A stretch of DNA of 64,000 nucleotides from Chryseobacterium aurantiacum (GTDB lineage Bacteria; Bacteroidota; Bacteroidia; Flavobacteriales; Weeksellaceae), in assembly GCF_003020585.1 (NCBI RefSeq), contig NZ_PXUE01000002.1, positions 1-64,000 of the forward strand, given 5' to 3'. The notes beneath the pieces were generated by a model. That model was not told the origin of the DNA. It saw only the letters and a list, made by a program, of their open reading frames with translations, and made no database searches. The position numbers were made by a program, and so were the translations under genes. This document shows positions 40,764 to 49,816 of this stretch, one piece after another. Within the stretch, counting starts at the first letter, position 1. Each line of letters starts with the position of its first letter.

Positions 40764-42158
40764 ATGTTTTCAGCGCAAACCTATCAAGACAGAAGAGCCG
40801 TATTACAAAGCAATGTGGCTAATGGAATTTTATTGTTTTTAGGAAATATAGAAAATCCTGTAAATTTTGAGCATAATCCTTATTATTTCCGCCAAGACAG
40901 CACCTACTTATATTATTGGGGAGTTCAGGAGCCAAGAATTGCTGCTATTATTGATATTGATGAAAATAAGCACATTGTTTTCGGAGATGAATTGAGTATA
41001 GATGACATTGTATGGATGGGCAGACAGGAAACTCTGGCAGAAAAATGTCTGAAGTCCGGAGTACAGGAAACTTTACCGTATGCAGAACTTTCTCAATATA
41101 TTTTAAAAGCACTGACTTCGGGAAGAAAGATCCATTATCTTCCACCCTATCAGTCTTCAAATAAAATTATATTGGCGGATCTTTTGGGCATTAAAATAGC
41201 AGAGCTTCAGCCTTCTGTAGAAATGATTAAGGCCATTGTAAAGCAAAGATCTATAAAAGAAACTCAGGAAATAGTACAGATAGAACAGGCGGTGAATGTA
41301 TCCAATGAAATGCATCTTTTGGCCATGCGTGTAGCAAAATCAGGTATTAAAGAATATGAAATAGCAAACGCTATTCAATACCTTGCTGCTAATAAAGAGT
41401 GCCAGATGTCTTATCCTCCGATTGTTACCATAAACGGAGGTATTCTTCACAACCACTACCGTCTCAATACTTTGAAAGAAGGAGATCTTTTTCTTAATGA
41501 TTCCGGAGCTGAAACAGCAATGGGATACGCAGGAGATCTAACCCGAACATTTCCTGTAAGTACCTCTTTTAGTACTAAACAAAAAGAAATGTATGAAGTG
41601 GTTCTGAATGCTTTTAATAAGGCACAACAGCTTCTAAAACCCGGAATGCAATTTAAAGATATTCACCTGAAAGCATCTCAGCATCTGGTAGAAGGGCTTA
41701 TTGATTTAGGGTTGATGAAAGGAAATCCTGAGGAAGCGGTGAAAAACCATGCTCATACCCTATTCTTCCAATGTGGATTAGGCCACCAAATGGGACTTGA
41801 TGTACATGATATGGAAGATCTTGGTGAACAATATGTGGGTTATACAGAAGAAAACCCAAAAGATACCAAAACGTTTGGGCTTAAATCTTTACGTTTAGGA
41901 AAAGCTTTGGATTCAGGATTTGTAGTAACAGTGGAGCCAGGTATTTATATGATCCCTGAACTGATTGATATTTGGCAGTCAGAAAATAAGAATGCAGGCT
42001 TCATTAATTATGACAAAGTGAATGAATACCGTGATTTTGGAGGAATACGTATAGAAGATGATTTCCTGATTACCAATGATGGCTACAGGCTTTTGGGGAA
42101 TGGATTAATCAAAACGGTTGATGAAATTGAAAATTACAGAGCAGAACATTTAGCTTAA
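40764..42158 (+). CDS. Aminopeptidase P family (M24B) metallopeptidase
   Basis: A 464-aa Xaa-Pro aminopeptidase-like enzyme. The N-terminal creatinase-like domain (QTYQDRRAVLQSNVANGILLFLGN) is followed by the pita-bread domain. Metal ligands are visible in NDSGAETAMGYAGDLTRTF, CGLGHQMGLDVHDMED, VTVEPGIY and GGIRIEDDFLI. It removes N-terminal residues before proline and is expected in the cytoplasm, as there is no signal peptide. A clear terminator follows at 42190. Confidence 0.94.
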   Translation: MFSAQTYQDRRAVLQSNVANGILLFLGNIENPVNFEHNPYYFRQDSTYLYYWGVQEPRIAAIIDIDENKHIVFGDELSIDDIVWMGRQETLAEKCLKSGVQETLPYAELSQYILKALTSGRKIHYLPPYQSSNKIILADLLGIKIAELQPSVEMIKAIVKQRSIKETQEIVQIEQAVNVSNEMHLLAMRVAKSGIKEYEIANAIQYLAANKECQMSYPPIVTINGGILHNHYRLNTLKEGDLFLNDSGAETAMGYAGDLTRTFPVSTSFSTKQKEMYEVVLNAFNKAQQLLKPGMQFKDIHLKASQHLVEGLIDLGLMKGNPEEAVKNHAHTLFFQCGLGHQMGLDVHDMEDLGEQYVGYTEENPKDTKTFGLKSLRLGKALDSGFVVTVEPGIYMIPELIDIWQSENKNAGFINYDKVNEYRDFGGIRIEDDFLITNDGYRLLGNGLIKTVDEIENYRAEHLA

Positions 42159-42189
42159 ATACAATATTTTCCTTTGGAAGAAAGATAAA

Positions 42190-42226
42190 ACAAAGCCTCA
42201 TATTTTATTATGAGGCTTTGTTTTAT
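42190..42226. terminator. Terminator of the aminopeptidase gene
   Basis: ACAAAGCCTCATA / TATGAGGCTTTGT stem with a short A/T loop and a T-rich tail. Confidence 0.88.
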
Positions 42227-42305
42227 GGTATTATCAAGTACATTTCCTATTCAAAAAAACAATTATTATCCTTAATTTTGATTCAGCATCCCTAAAATCA
42301 TTCAT

Positions 42306-42911
42306 GTGAAACTATCCCTTTCCTACTATTCCAATCAGGATGTACTTTTTCTGGCTCAGGATCTGCTGGGCAAAGTATTGTTTACAGAAGTTGACAACCA
42401 TATCACCGCAGGTGTTATTGTAGAAACCGAAGCTTATTTTGGAGTAAAGGATAAAGCATCTCATGCCTATGGGGGCAGGCGAACAGACCGAACAGAGACG
42501 TTATATCACCATGGTGGAGTTTCTTATGTGTATTTATGCTATGGGATTCATCACCTGTTCAATATTGTAACCTCTGTTGAGAATGATCCACATGCTGTAT
42601 TGGTGAGGGCTATTGAACCCTTTATGGGTAAAGAAATCATGGAGCTAAGGAGAAATATGCCGGCATCCAAGGCTGTCATTTCATCAGGTCCCGGATCTGC
42701 GGCTAAAGCCCTGGGAATTGATCGTTCTTTTAACAAAAAAGATCTGACAGGAACTGAAATTTGGATTGAAGATCAGGGTATTTTTTATCATCCGGACGAG
42801 ATCATTGCAGGACCTCGTATAGGGGTGGCTTATGCACAGGAAGATGCTCTGCTACCTTGGCGCTTTTTCGTGAAGGGAAATAAATATGTGAGTAAACCCA
42901 ATAAAATATGA
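42306..42911 (+). CDS. DNA-3-methyladenine glycosylase (AAG/MPG type)
   Basis: A 201-aa alkyladenine DNA glycosylase. DLLGKVLF, VIVETEAYFG with the catalytic Glu, DKASHAYGGRRTDRTETLY and VYLCYGIHHLFNIVT are the family's segments; GPGSAAKALGI and IAGPRIGVAYAQED follow. It excises alkylated purines in base-excision repair. It starts with GTG 42306; the out-of-frame ATG at 42304 is not used. It is tail-to-tail with another DNA glycosylase 3 bp away. Confidence 0.95.
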   Translation: MKLSLSYYSNQDVLFLAQDLLGKVLFTEVDNHITAGVIVETEAYFGVKDKASHAYGGRRTDRTETLYHHGGVSYVYLCYGIHHLFNIVTSVENDPHAVLVRAIEPFMGKEIMELRRNMPASKAVISSGPGSAAKALGIDRSFNKKDLTGTEIWIEDQGIFYHPDEIIAGPRIGVAYAQEDALLPWRFFVKGNKYVSKPNKI

Positions 42912-42914
42912 ATA

Positions 42915-43418
42915 TCAAGATTCATGAATTGTTTGGTAGAACTCTTTGTAATAAGTAATAAGATCATCAAGAGAAAATCCACGGTTTAACCCGCTGGTAT
43001 TGGGGAGAACCCATACTTTAGCCCCACAAAAATCTTCCGTCTGCTGTCCCCATTGGATGTCTTTCTTCTTAGAAAAAGCCTTGTAGGCAGCTTTACCAAG
43101 AAAAGCTACATATTGAGGTTGAAACTCCATTATTTTGTTGGTAAAACTTTCAAATGCATCATCAAATTCCTCCTTTGAAAGTTCGTCGGCACGGGAAGTT
43201 GCTCTTGCTACAGCAGTTGTTAATCCGTACCCAAAATCCAGAATTGAAGCATCATTCACGGGCTCAATTTCGTATGGAGTAAAACCTGACTGATGAAAGA
43301 CTTTCCAAAAACGATTGCTCTTCCCTGAAAAATGATGACCATTATTGGATGATTTTAAACCAGGATTAATTCCACAAAAAATAACCGTGAGATGAGTGGT
43401 AATGATATCTGTTAACAT
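42915..43418 (-). CDS. Mismatch-specific uracil/thymine DNA glycosylase (Mug/TDG family)
   Basis: A 167-aa UDG-superfamily family 2 enzyme. The catalytic GINPGLKSS motif (VIFCGINPGLKS) and the second motif VLPNTSGLNRGF are present, with FSGKSNRFWKVFHQSGF between. Family 2 enzymes remove U or T from G mismatches and etheno adducts. It is convergent with the AAG-type glycosylase, the stop codons being 3 bp apart, so the two transcripts may run into each other; no terminator hairpin separates them. Confidence 0.95.
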   Translation of the reverse strand: MLTDIITTHLTVIFCGINPGLKSSNNGHHFSGKSNRFWKVFHQSGFTPYEIEPVNDASILDFGYGLTTAVARATSRADELSKEEFDDAFESFTNKIMEFQPQYVAFLGKAAYKAFSKKKDIQWGQQTEDFCGAKVWVLPNTSGLNRGFSLDDLITYYKEFYQTIHES

Positions 43419-43718
43419 AGCTTAAACGAATTAGAAAAAAATAGATCTATACTTTTTTACTGCTTAAAGGTATTCATATTCATGGATATTCAAACTTGGA
43501 TTTGATTTCAAAAAGCCTATCGTTTCATGAGATGTATACTACGTTTCACCAGTGCTTTTTGCGGTGTCACATACTTTATCACACTGAATATAAGCGGATA
43601 AAGATAATTTTGCAATAATAACGGAGTTGAATTATTCTATTGTAGATCACTATTTTAAACTTAATAATGTTCATTAATACACTAGATTTTTATTCAGAAT
43701 GTCATTAAAATAAATAAT

Positions 43719-44036
43719 ATGAACTGGATTGCATTAATCATTGCAGGAATTTTTGAAATCGGATGGCCACTGGGTCTTAAACTCTCTCAGCAACCGGAAA
43801 ATAGTAAATGGAGCTGGATCATATTTTCGATATCGTGTATGATGGTGAGCGGTGGTTTTCTTTGGTATGCACAGAAAAGTATTCCTATTGGAACAGCCTA
43901 TGCAGTCTGGACAGGAATAGGAGCCGTAGGAACTTTAGCGGTGGGTATTCTGTTTTTTCAGGACTCTGTAAGTGTTTTAAGACTCTTATCTGCATTACTG
44001 ATTGTAGTTGGAATCGTTGGACTCAAGCTTTTTTAA
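43719..44036 (+). CDS. SMR-family small exporter, SugE/Gdx-like
   Basis: A 105-aa four-helix SMR protein. The N-terminal MNWIALIIAGIFEIGWPLGLKLS carries the membrane Glu of SMR pumps (E13) in the GIFEIGW context of the SugE/Gdx branch, and GTAYAVWTGIGAVGT is the conserved third-helix region. Gdx proteins export guanidinium. I see no guanidine riboswitch in the 300 bp upstream (43419-43718), which is A/T-rich and shows no clear structure. Substrate remains a family inference. Confidence 0.9.
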   Translation: MNWIALIIAGIFEIGWPLGLKLSQQPENSKWSWIIFSISCMMVSGGFLWYAQKSIPIGTAYAVWTGIGAVGTLAVGILFFQDSVSVLRLLSALLIVVGIVGLKLF

Positions 44037-44060
44037 TTTAAAATATACTTGCTCAAAAAA

Positions 44061-44090
44061 TTGGCTTAAATCAGTATTGATTTAAGCCAA
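44061..44090. terminator. 13-bp perfect hairpin after the SMR gene
   Basis: TTGGCTTAAATCA-GTAT-TGATTTAAGCCAA. It lies 24 bp past the SMR stop and is flanked by A-runs. Probably a terminator. The remaining 200 bp to the LytTR gene hold a second inverted repeat (44222-44254) but no gene. Confidence 0.7.
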
Positions 44091-44291
44091 AACATTATTC
44101 AACATTGGAATAATAAAACCAACCTCATTATATTTATATTGTTGAGTCTCATTACAAGAAAATTCTATTGTAGAATATTTTATTACTAAAGTGTTTAAGA
44201 TGATACTTCAAATTTGGGTAAATTGATAGAGATGTCAAAAAACGATCTATCAATGGAAAACTATTGTCTATCATCGGCAAAAAAAGAAATA

Positions 44292-44993
44292 TTAAAGATC
44301 AATAAACGGTTTATAAGTCCTGCCAATAGGTAGTTTTTTTCCTTTAATCTGAACAATGCTTGCCGATTTTTCTTCCACTTTGGGTTTGGAGATAATATAG
44401 GATTTGTGAATACGGGTAAACATGTTCGGGTTCAGGCTCTCCTCTATTTTACTGATGGGCATTTTGAAAGTAAAAGTGTCTGTCTTTGTATGAATATTAA
44501 TGTATTCTCTTAAGCTTTCGATATAAAAAATATCCTGCAGAATGATCTTAACCTTCTTTTTGCCGCTGCTGATGAATATATGATCACGCTCAGCCATTTC
44601 CAATAAAGCATCCTCTGCTTCCATTAAGTATTTAAACTTTCCAATCGCGGTAACAAATCTGTCATACGGAATAGGCTTCAGGAGGTAATCTGCAATATCC
44701 AGTTCATATCCTTCCACCGCATATTGATGATAGGCGGTTATTACAATCACAAATGGAGGGTTTTTAAGCTTTCGTAAAAAATCAAAACCCTTTACCACCG
44801 GAAGATGGAGATCCAAAAACATCAGATCTACTTCATGAATGTTCAGCAGATTATTTGCATAAACTGCATCAGCACATTTACCAATAAGGTTCAGTTCGGA
44901 ATCACGAGAAATAAAGGTTTCCAGAATTTCTGCAGCAATGGGTTCGTCTTCTACAATAATGCAATTGTATTTTTTAGGAGCTGAATTCATCAT
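44292..44993 (-). CDS. LytTR-type response regulator
   Basis: A 233-aa regulator. The receiver domain begins YNCIIVEDEPIAAEIL, with the phospho-acceptor Asp in LMFLDLHLPVVKGFDFL and the conserved VITAYHQYAVEGYELDIADYLLKPI. A LytTR DNA-binding domain follows (IFISSGKKKVKIILQDIFYIESLREYINIHTK...FTRIHKSYIIS). It overlaps the end of the sensor kinase gene by 20 bp. Such pairs in Bacteroidota often regulate a neighbouring gene, but none is obvious here. Confidence 0.95.
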   Translation of the reverse strand: MMNSAPKKYNCIIVEDEPIAAEILETFISRDSELNLIGKCADAVYANNLLNIHEVDLMFLDLHLPVVKGFDFLRKLKNPPFVIVITAYHQYAVEGYELDIADYLLKPIPYDRFVTAIGKFKYLMEAEDALLEMAERDHIFISSGKKKVKIILQDIFYIESLREYINIHTKTDTFTFKMPISKIEESLNPNMFTRIHKSYIISKPKVEEKSASIVQIKGKKLPIGRTYKPFIDL

Positions 44994-46047
44994 TGAAATC
45001 TATAATTAGTTGTACACTATATCTGTCACTTTTATTTTCTACAGTAAGAATATGCGTTGGATAAAGCAATTCAAGCTGTCTGCGTATATTTTTCAGACCT
45101 ATTTTAGTGGAATGCTCATGAGGTCTTTCTTCCTTTGAATTTTCTATGAAATAAGTCAGAATCCCATTTTTCAACTGAATGTCAATATGGATAAATGTAT
45201 TGCCCAGACTCTCAGAAATACCATGTTTAAAAGCATTTTCTATAAATTGGATTAATATAAGCGGAGAAATTTTCTGAAAAGGGTTATCAATATCTTCATG
45301 TAAATTGATACTCAGATGATGGTGTCGTATTTTCTGGATCTGTATAAAGTCTTTCATGTTTTCAATATCTTTTTCAATCGAAATGTTTTTTTCTGAAGCC
45401 TCATAGATATTATATCGCATGACCTTTGACAACTGAAGTATGACATCAGGGGTTTCATCTGCCTTTTTAAGGGCCATTCCGTAGATATTGTTCAAGGTAT
45501 TAAACAGAAAATGAGGATTGATCTGGGCCTTGAGCATCGTCAATTCCTGATCCAGTTTTTCAGATTTCAATTGGGAAATCTGGTCCTTTAAAAGGTTTTT
45601 CTGCCTTGTAATTTCAATTCCAAATACCAATCCCACCATAAAAATAAGATCCATGAATGAATTGAATGCCACCAACCCATTCATATACCCTGATGGCTGC
45701 CTGCCATCCAGCATCTCTGTAACACTATAGATGTAAGGATAAATAACATAATGGGTAAGAAAACGATGTCCCAGAACAGCTATTACAACAATAAAAATAG
45801 AAAGAAAAGACTTGAAGAAAATTTGAGCATTTACTTTCTCATACACGTATAATAATGAATAAGCAAGAGGAACTTTAACCAAGAAATATCCTAATTCCAG
45901 AATGAGGGTATTCTGAAGCCTTATCTGCCATTGGAAATTTGGAAACTGATATCTGGACCAGTAAAAGTCAAGATAAACCTCCAGTATATAATACAATATC
46001 CAAAAGAGCAAATGAATCTGCAGTTTAGATTTTGGGTCTGATTTCAA
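44974..46047 (-). CDS. LytS/YehU-type sensor histidine kinase
   Basis: A 357-aa membrane kinase with about four N-terminal helices (residues 10-150), then the His-kinase motif in LTMLKAQINPHFLFNTLNNIYGMALK (PF06580) and an ATPase domain with ISPLILIQFIENAFKHGIS and IGLKNIRRQLELLY. It is the first gene of the pair with the LytTR regulator. The N-terminal helices have no known ligand-binding domain, so the signal is unknown. Confidence 0.95.
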   Translation of the reverse strand: MKSDPKSKLQIHLLFWILYYILEVYLDFYWSRYQFPNFQWQIRLQNTLILELGYFLVKVPLAYSLLYVYEKVNAQIFFKSFLSIFIVVIAVLGHRFLTHYVIYPYIYSVTEMLDGRQPSGYMNGLVAFNSFMDLIFMVGLVFGIEITRQKNLLKDQISQLKSEKLDQELTMLKAQINPHFLFNTLNNIYGMALKKADETPDVILQLSKVMRYNIYEASEKNISIEKDIENMKDFIQIQKIRHHHLSINLHEDIDNPFQKISPLILIQFIENAFKHGISESLGNTFIHIDIQLKNGILTYFIENSKEERPHEHSTKIGLKNIRRQLELLYPTHILTVENKSDRYSVQLIIDFNDEFSS

Positions 46048-46128
46048 GCTTATGATGGTTTTAGATTGTAAAGTAATATTGTTCAGTCAAATATAAAAAT
46101 ATAAAAGCTACCAAATCTAGCCTTTCAT

Positions 46129-46527
46129 CTACAAACTACCACTATTTTTTCTGCCTGGGAAAGGTACCTCGGGAAATATAAGATTGAAAAAACAGAATAT
46201 CAGCAGAACGTTAAATTCAATACCATTGCTTCCTCCACCTACAACAAACCATCCATTTTGCCAGTGAACAAAATAAATTCCCAGGATAAAGATCACCAAA
46301 TTACCAATGGCTACAGGTTTAAGATATCGATCAAACCAAAGCAATGGAACAGAGACAAGATGTATCAATTTGATAATCCATGCAAGATAAAGCCCTGCCG
46401 GACTGAATCCAATGGTATTCAGATATTGAAGACCAAAGGTATTAACATCTCCGCTAAAAATAGAAATTATACTATGCATCAGTAAAATGACTGAGAGTGC
46501 TAGCCTGAGATAATAGTTTTTTTTCAT
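46129..46527 (-). CDS. DoxX-like membrane protein
   Basis: A 132-aa integral membrane protein with four helices, including FSPAGLYLAWIIKLIHLVSVPLLWFDRYLKPVAIGNLVIFILGIYF. This is the DoxX/DUF-type arrangement. The start at 46527 (MKKNYYLRLALSVILL) is preferred to the ATG at 46542. Function of such proteins is usually unknown. It is not clearly linked to its neighbours, lying 80 bp upstream of the kinase on the same strand. Confidence 0.75.
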   Translation of the reverse strand: MKKNYYLRLALSVILLMHSIISIFSGDVNTFGLQYLNTIGFSPAGLYLAWIIKLIHLVSVPLLWFDRYLKPVAIGNLVIFILGIYFVHWQNGWFVVGGGSNGIEFNVLLIFCFFNLIFPEVPFPGRKNSGSL

Positions 46528-46619
46528 AAAACAAAAGTACATAGCGCGAAAATGAGTTTTTAGACATTATATATCAACGACTTGCAATTGTATATGAAGG
46601 TTTTATTTTGCTATTAAAA

Positions 46620-46647
46620 AAGAGCAGTAAAATTCATTACTGCTCTT
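46620..46647 (-). terminator. Terminator of the rhodanese/TlpA operon
   Basis: AAGAGCAGTAA / TTACTGCTCTT stem with a 6-nt loop and a T-run on the minus-strand side, 26 bp past the TlpA-like stop codon. Confidence 0.88.
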
Positions 46648-46673
46648 AAAAATATTGAATAATATATTTTTCT

Positions 46674-47189
46674 TTAATTCTGAGTCAGGCTTTTCTTTAA
46701 AAAGTCCTCCAGCTCCTTACCATGAAGATTTTTAGCAATGATATTTCCCTCACCGTCAATAATGACATTAAAGGGAAGTTCATCAACTTCATAGGATTTG
46801 GCAACCGGACTTTTCCAAAACTTCAGATCACTTATCTGTAACCAATTGATATTGAATCGGTCTATTGCTTTTTTCCAGCTGTCTTTATTTTTGTCCAAAG
46901 AAACTCCAAGGATTTCAAACTTATTGCTTTTTACCTGTTCAGCGTAGGTATTATACAACGTTTTCAGTTCAGGCTGCTCTTCTACACAAGGGCCACACCA
47001 GGTTGCCCAAAAATCGATGAGGACCAATTTTCCCTTTAATGTTGAAAGAGAAAAAGAATTTCCATCAGCCTTGAGCATTGTAATTTCAGGTGCTTTCTTC
47101 CCAATTTCTATTTTGCTGTTTTGAGCCAGTGCATATCCTGAAAAAACGATGAAAAATAATATTGTAAGGTGAGTTCTCATATTAATCAT
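46674..47189 (-). CDS. Exported TlpA-like thiol-disulfide oxidoreductase
   Basis: A 171-aa thioredoxin-fold protein with a signal peptide (ILFFIVFSGYALAQ). The active site is WATWCGPCVEEQPEL, and the AhpC/TSA-like core GKKAPEITMLKADGNSFSLSTLKGKLVLIDFWATWC precedes it. The cis-Pro region is in VDELPFNVIIDGEGNI. It acts in the periplasm as a reductant. It overlaps the rhodanese gene by 8 bp if started at 47189; a second ATG at 47180 avoids this. Confidence 0.92.
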   Translation of the reverse strand: MINMRTHLTILFFIVFSGYALAQNSKIEIGKKAPEITMLKADGNSFSLSTLKGKLVLIDFWATWCGPCVEEQPELKTLYNTYAEQVKSNKFEILGVSLDKNKDSWKKAIDRFNINWLQISDLKFWKSPVAKSYEVDELPFNVIIDGEGNIIAKNLHGKELEDFLKKSLTQN

Positions 47190-47625
47190 TTGTTGGGTAA
47201 TCCTTATCTAGCCAATCCGTTTTGATGTTTTTGGGAAGATTCAGGAGTTTTGCATTTTTAAAGCCCATTTCTATTAAAAGATTAAAAGCCGGTCGAATAT
47301 TGGGGCACTTTACAAAAGGGCAACATCCACAGTAGATCACAACTTCTTTATTTTTAGGAATATCCTTAAGATAAGTTCTTAATTTTTCCAGGTTTTCAGG
47401 CTCATGAGTAGGTCCGATATCCACAGAACCTTTAATGATGGCCTCAGGCCCCACTGAAATGATTAACAGATCCTTGGTTTTGTGCTTTACAATTCTGGAA
47501 GCCAATAATGCAGGATCCATCAACTGGTTCTCTTTCCATGGATTCTGTGTTTGTTGTGCCTGTCCAAAAATTGAGCAGACAAAGCACACCATAATAAGCA
47601 AATACTTCATACTTCTATTTTTCAC
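47182..47625 (-). CDS. Exported rhodanese-like protein
   Basis: A 147-aa protein with a signal peptide (MKYLLIMVCFVCSIFGQAQ; start 47625 or 47610). The rhodanese-like domain ends at the active-site loop VVIYCGCCPFVKCPNIRPAFNLLIEMGF, in which the usual single Cys is replaced by a C-x-CC-x4-C cluster. It is a sulfur-transfer or redox protein. Co-transcribed and overlapping with the TlpA-like gene, which could keep its cysteines reduced. Confidence 0.85.
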   Translation of the reverse strand: MKNRSMKYLLIMVCFVCSIFGQAQQTQNPWKENQLMDPALLASRIVKHKTKDLLIISVGPEAIIKGSVDIGPTHEPENLEKLRTYLKDIPKNKEVVIYCGCCPFVKCPNIRPAFNLLIEMGFKNAKLLNLPKNIKTDWLDKDYPTND

Positions 47626-47694
47626 AAAGATATAAATGATTTGTTGGATGTTAAATAGTCATATTATGTATTTTACTGATTATTACTGGGTATT

Positions 47695-47970
47695 TTAAAT
47701 ATCTTTATTCTTTTTCGGTGTGATATGAACTACATTGGAAGCCCCGGGTTCTATGATGAGCTGTGTTCCCAATCCCCTTTCCTGTTCCCTACCTTCAATG
47801 GCAGACCCCGTCGTGAGTGTCAATTTCCCCTGAAAAACAGGATGTGGAGGTATTAAAGATATTTCAATTTCCTCTTCTTCAAGCTGGATGATGATGGACG
47901 AAGCATCAATACTATGGCGCGTTCCATCTTTTGAGACTGCAAATGCAGCATATTGTTTAAGTTCTTTCAT
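47695..47970 (-). CDS. Small hypothetical protein
   Basis: A 91-aa protein from the ATG at 47970 (MKELKQYAAFAVSKDGTRH), preferred over 47997. It is predominantly beta: DASSIIIQLEEEEIEISLIPP, then FQGKLTLTTGS, then GTQLIIEPGASNVVHITPKKNK. There is no signal peptide. I do not recognise the family. The C-terminus is Lys-rich. It stands alone between the rhodanese gene and the divergent FAD dehydrogenase. Confidence 0.7.
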   Translation of the reverse strand: MKELKQYAAFAVSKDGTRHSIDASSIIIQLEEEEIEISLIPPHPVFQGKLTLTTGSAIEGREQERGLGTQLIIEPGASNVVHITPKKNKDI

Positions 47971-48128
47971 TTTTTTCTCAGATAATGATTTTAACAAAGA
48001 TAAAATTTAAGATGAATCTGTTCTTGGTATTTTGATTTTTAGTTAAAACAGTTTTGTGGTTTATCCATTTAAGTATAAATATTTTATACATTTATATAAA
48101 GTATTATTAATTAAAAAATACCCTTGAA

Positions 48129-49790
48129 ATGGAAGAGACATTTCAGCCAGATGCTATAATTATAGGAACCGGCTTAGCAGGACTCACCGCTGCTATGGAA
48201 ATAACCAATGCAGGAAAAAAAGTACTGTTGCTAGATCAGGAAACTGAACAGAATATTGGAGGACAGGCATTTTGGTCATTTGGAGGTCTTTTTCTGGTTA
48301 ATTCTCCACAACAAAGAAGAATGGGAATCAAGGATTCCTATGAACTTGCCTTACAGGATTGGAAAGGTACTGCAGGCTTTGACCGTGATGAAGATTATTG
48401 GCCTCGCAATTGGGCTGAAGCCTATCTTAAGTTTGCCGCAGGTGAAAAATATGAATACATTTCCAAGCTGGGAATCAAGCTGATGTTCATGGTGGGATGG
48501 GCAGAGCGGGGTGACGGATCAGCTACCGGACATGGAAATTCTGTACCTCGTTTTCATGTGAGTTGGGGAACCGGTACAGGTGTCATAAAACCCTTTGTGG
48601 AAAAAGCATATGAAGCCAGAAAAAAAGGACTGTTACAGATGAAGTTCCGGCATAGGGTTACTGAATTGATTACAGAAAATGGAAAAATAAAAGGCCTTAA
48701 AGGAGATATTCTGGAAAATGACGATAAGGAAAGAGGCGTTGAAACCAATAGAAACATAATTTCACAGTTTGAATATACAGCATCCCATATCATCATTGCC
48801 TCAGGAGGAATAGGTGCCAATCATGAGCTGGTACGACAGAATTGGCCTGAAAGACTCGGTAAGCCTCCCGAAAATATGGTTTGCGGAGTTCCTGCCTATG
48901 TAGATGGTAAAATGATTGGTATTGCCGAAAATGCGGGGGCAGACATCATTAACCGTGATAGGATGTGGCACTATACAGAAGGGTTACAAAACTGGGATCC
49001 AATCTGGCCCAACCACGGAATCCGAATACTTCCGGGACCGTCTTCCTTATGGTTTGATGCAAAAGGGAATCGTCTTCCTGCCCCTTTCCTACCGGGATTT
49101 GATACATTAGGAACCTTGAAATATATACAAGATACAGGGTATTCTTATTCATGGTTTATTCTGACACAAAAAATCATTAAAAAAGAATTCGCCCTGTCTG
49201 GTTCAGAGCAAAATCCTGACATTACCAACAAAGACTATGGTCTCTTTTTGAAAAGGATTTTTGGAAAAAAAGCACCCGGGCCTGTAGAAGCCTTTAAGGA
49301 ACACGGGAAAGATTTTATTGTATCAGATAATCTTGAAAGTCTCGTGGAGAAAATGAATGAACTTTCCGGAGATCATCTCCTGAAGTATGAAAAAATAAAA
49401 TCACAGATTGAAGCAAGAGATAGAGAATTGGATAACAAATTTTCCAAGGATACACAGGTTAATTATATACGAAATACCCGAAATTATTTAGGAGATAAAC
49501 TCGGACGTGTTGCATCCCTGCATAAAATTCTCTCTTCTGAAAACGGGCCTTTAATTGCAGTACGCCTTAATATTTTAACCCGAAAAACCTTAGGTGGAAT
49601 AAAAACCAACCTGAACGGGCAGGTATTAAAAGAAGATGAAAGCATTATCGAAGGGCTTTATGCTGCAGGAGAAGCCGCAGGTTTTGGCGGTGGCGGAATG
49701 CATGGGTACCGCGCTTTGGAGGGAACATTTCTTGGAGGATGTATTTTTTCAGGAATGAAGGCCGGAAAATATATTGCCGGATTAAAATAA
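48129..49790 (+). CDS. FAD-dependent dehydrogenase, 3-ketosteroid-dehydrogenase-like
   Basis: A 553-aa FAD-binding protein. The Rossmann FAD loop is DAIIIGTGLAGLTAAMEITNAGKKVLLLDQE, the IGGQAFWSFGGLFLV segment is typical of the KstD/fumarate-reductase-like branch, and the C-terminal FAD motif is GLYAAGEAAGFGGGGMHGYRALEGTFLGG. Substrate is unknown; the family name comes from resemblance, not from a steroid pathway here. An SDR gene follows 26 bp downstream, suggesting a joint oxidation step. Confidence 0.9.
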   Translation: MEETFQPDAIIIGTGLAGLTAAMEITNAGKKVLLLDQETEQNIGGQAFWSFGGLFLVNSPQQRRMGIKDSYELALQDWKGTAGFDRDEDYWPRNWAEAYLKFAAGEKYEYISKLGIKLMFMVGWAERGDGSATGHGNSVPRFHVSWGTGTGVIKPFVEKAYEARKKGLLQMKFRHRVTELITENGKIKGLKGDILENDDKERGVETNRNIISQFEYTASHIIIASGGIGANHELVRQNWPERLGKPPENMVCGVPAYVDGKMIGIAENAGADIINRDRMWHYTEGLQNWDPIWPNHGIRILPGPSSLWFDAKGNRLPAPFLPGFDTLGTLKYIQDTGYSYSWFILTQKIIKKEFALSGSEQNPDITNKDYGLFLKRIFGKKAPGPVEAFKEHGKDFIVSDNLESLVEKMNELSGDHLLKYEKIKSQIEARDRELDNKFSKDTQVNYIRNTRNYLGDKLGRVASLHKILSSENGPLIAVRLNILTRKTLGGIKTNLNGQVLKEDESIIEGLYAAGEAAGFGGGGMHGYRALEGTFLGGCIFSGMKAGKYIAGLK

Positions 49791-49816
49791 TATAGGTTCA
49801 ATGATAACATGAAAGC

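Noticed and set aside
43419..43718. Guanidine riboswitch before the SugE/Gdx-like gene
   Set aside because: The leader lacks the conserved GGG/ACGA-type and paired motifs of guanidine riboswitch classes; it is A/T-rich without clear structure.
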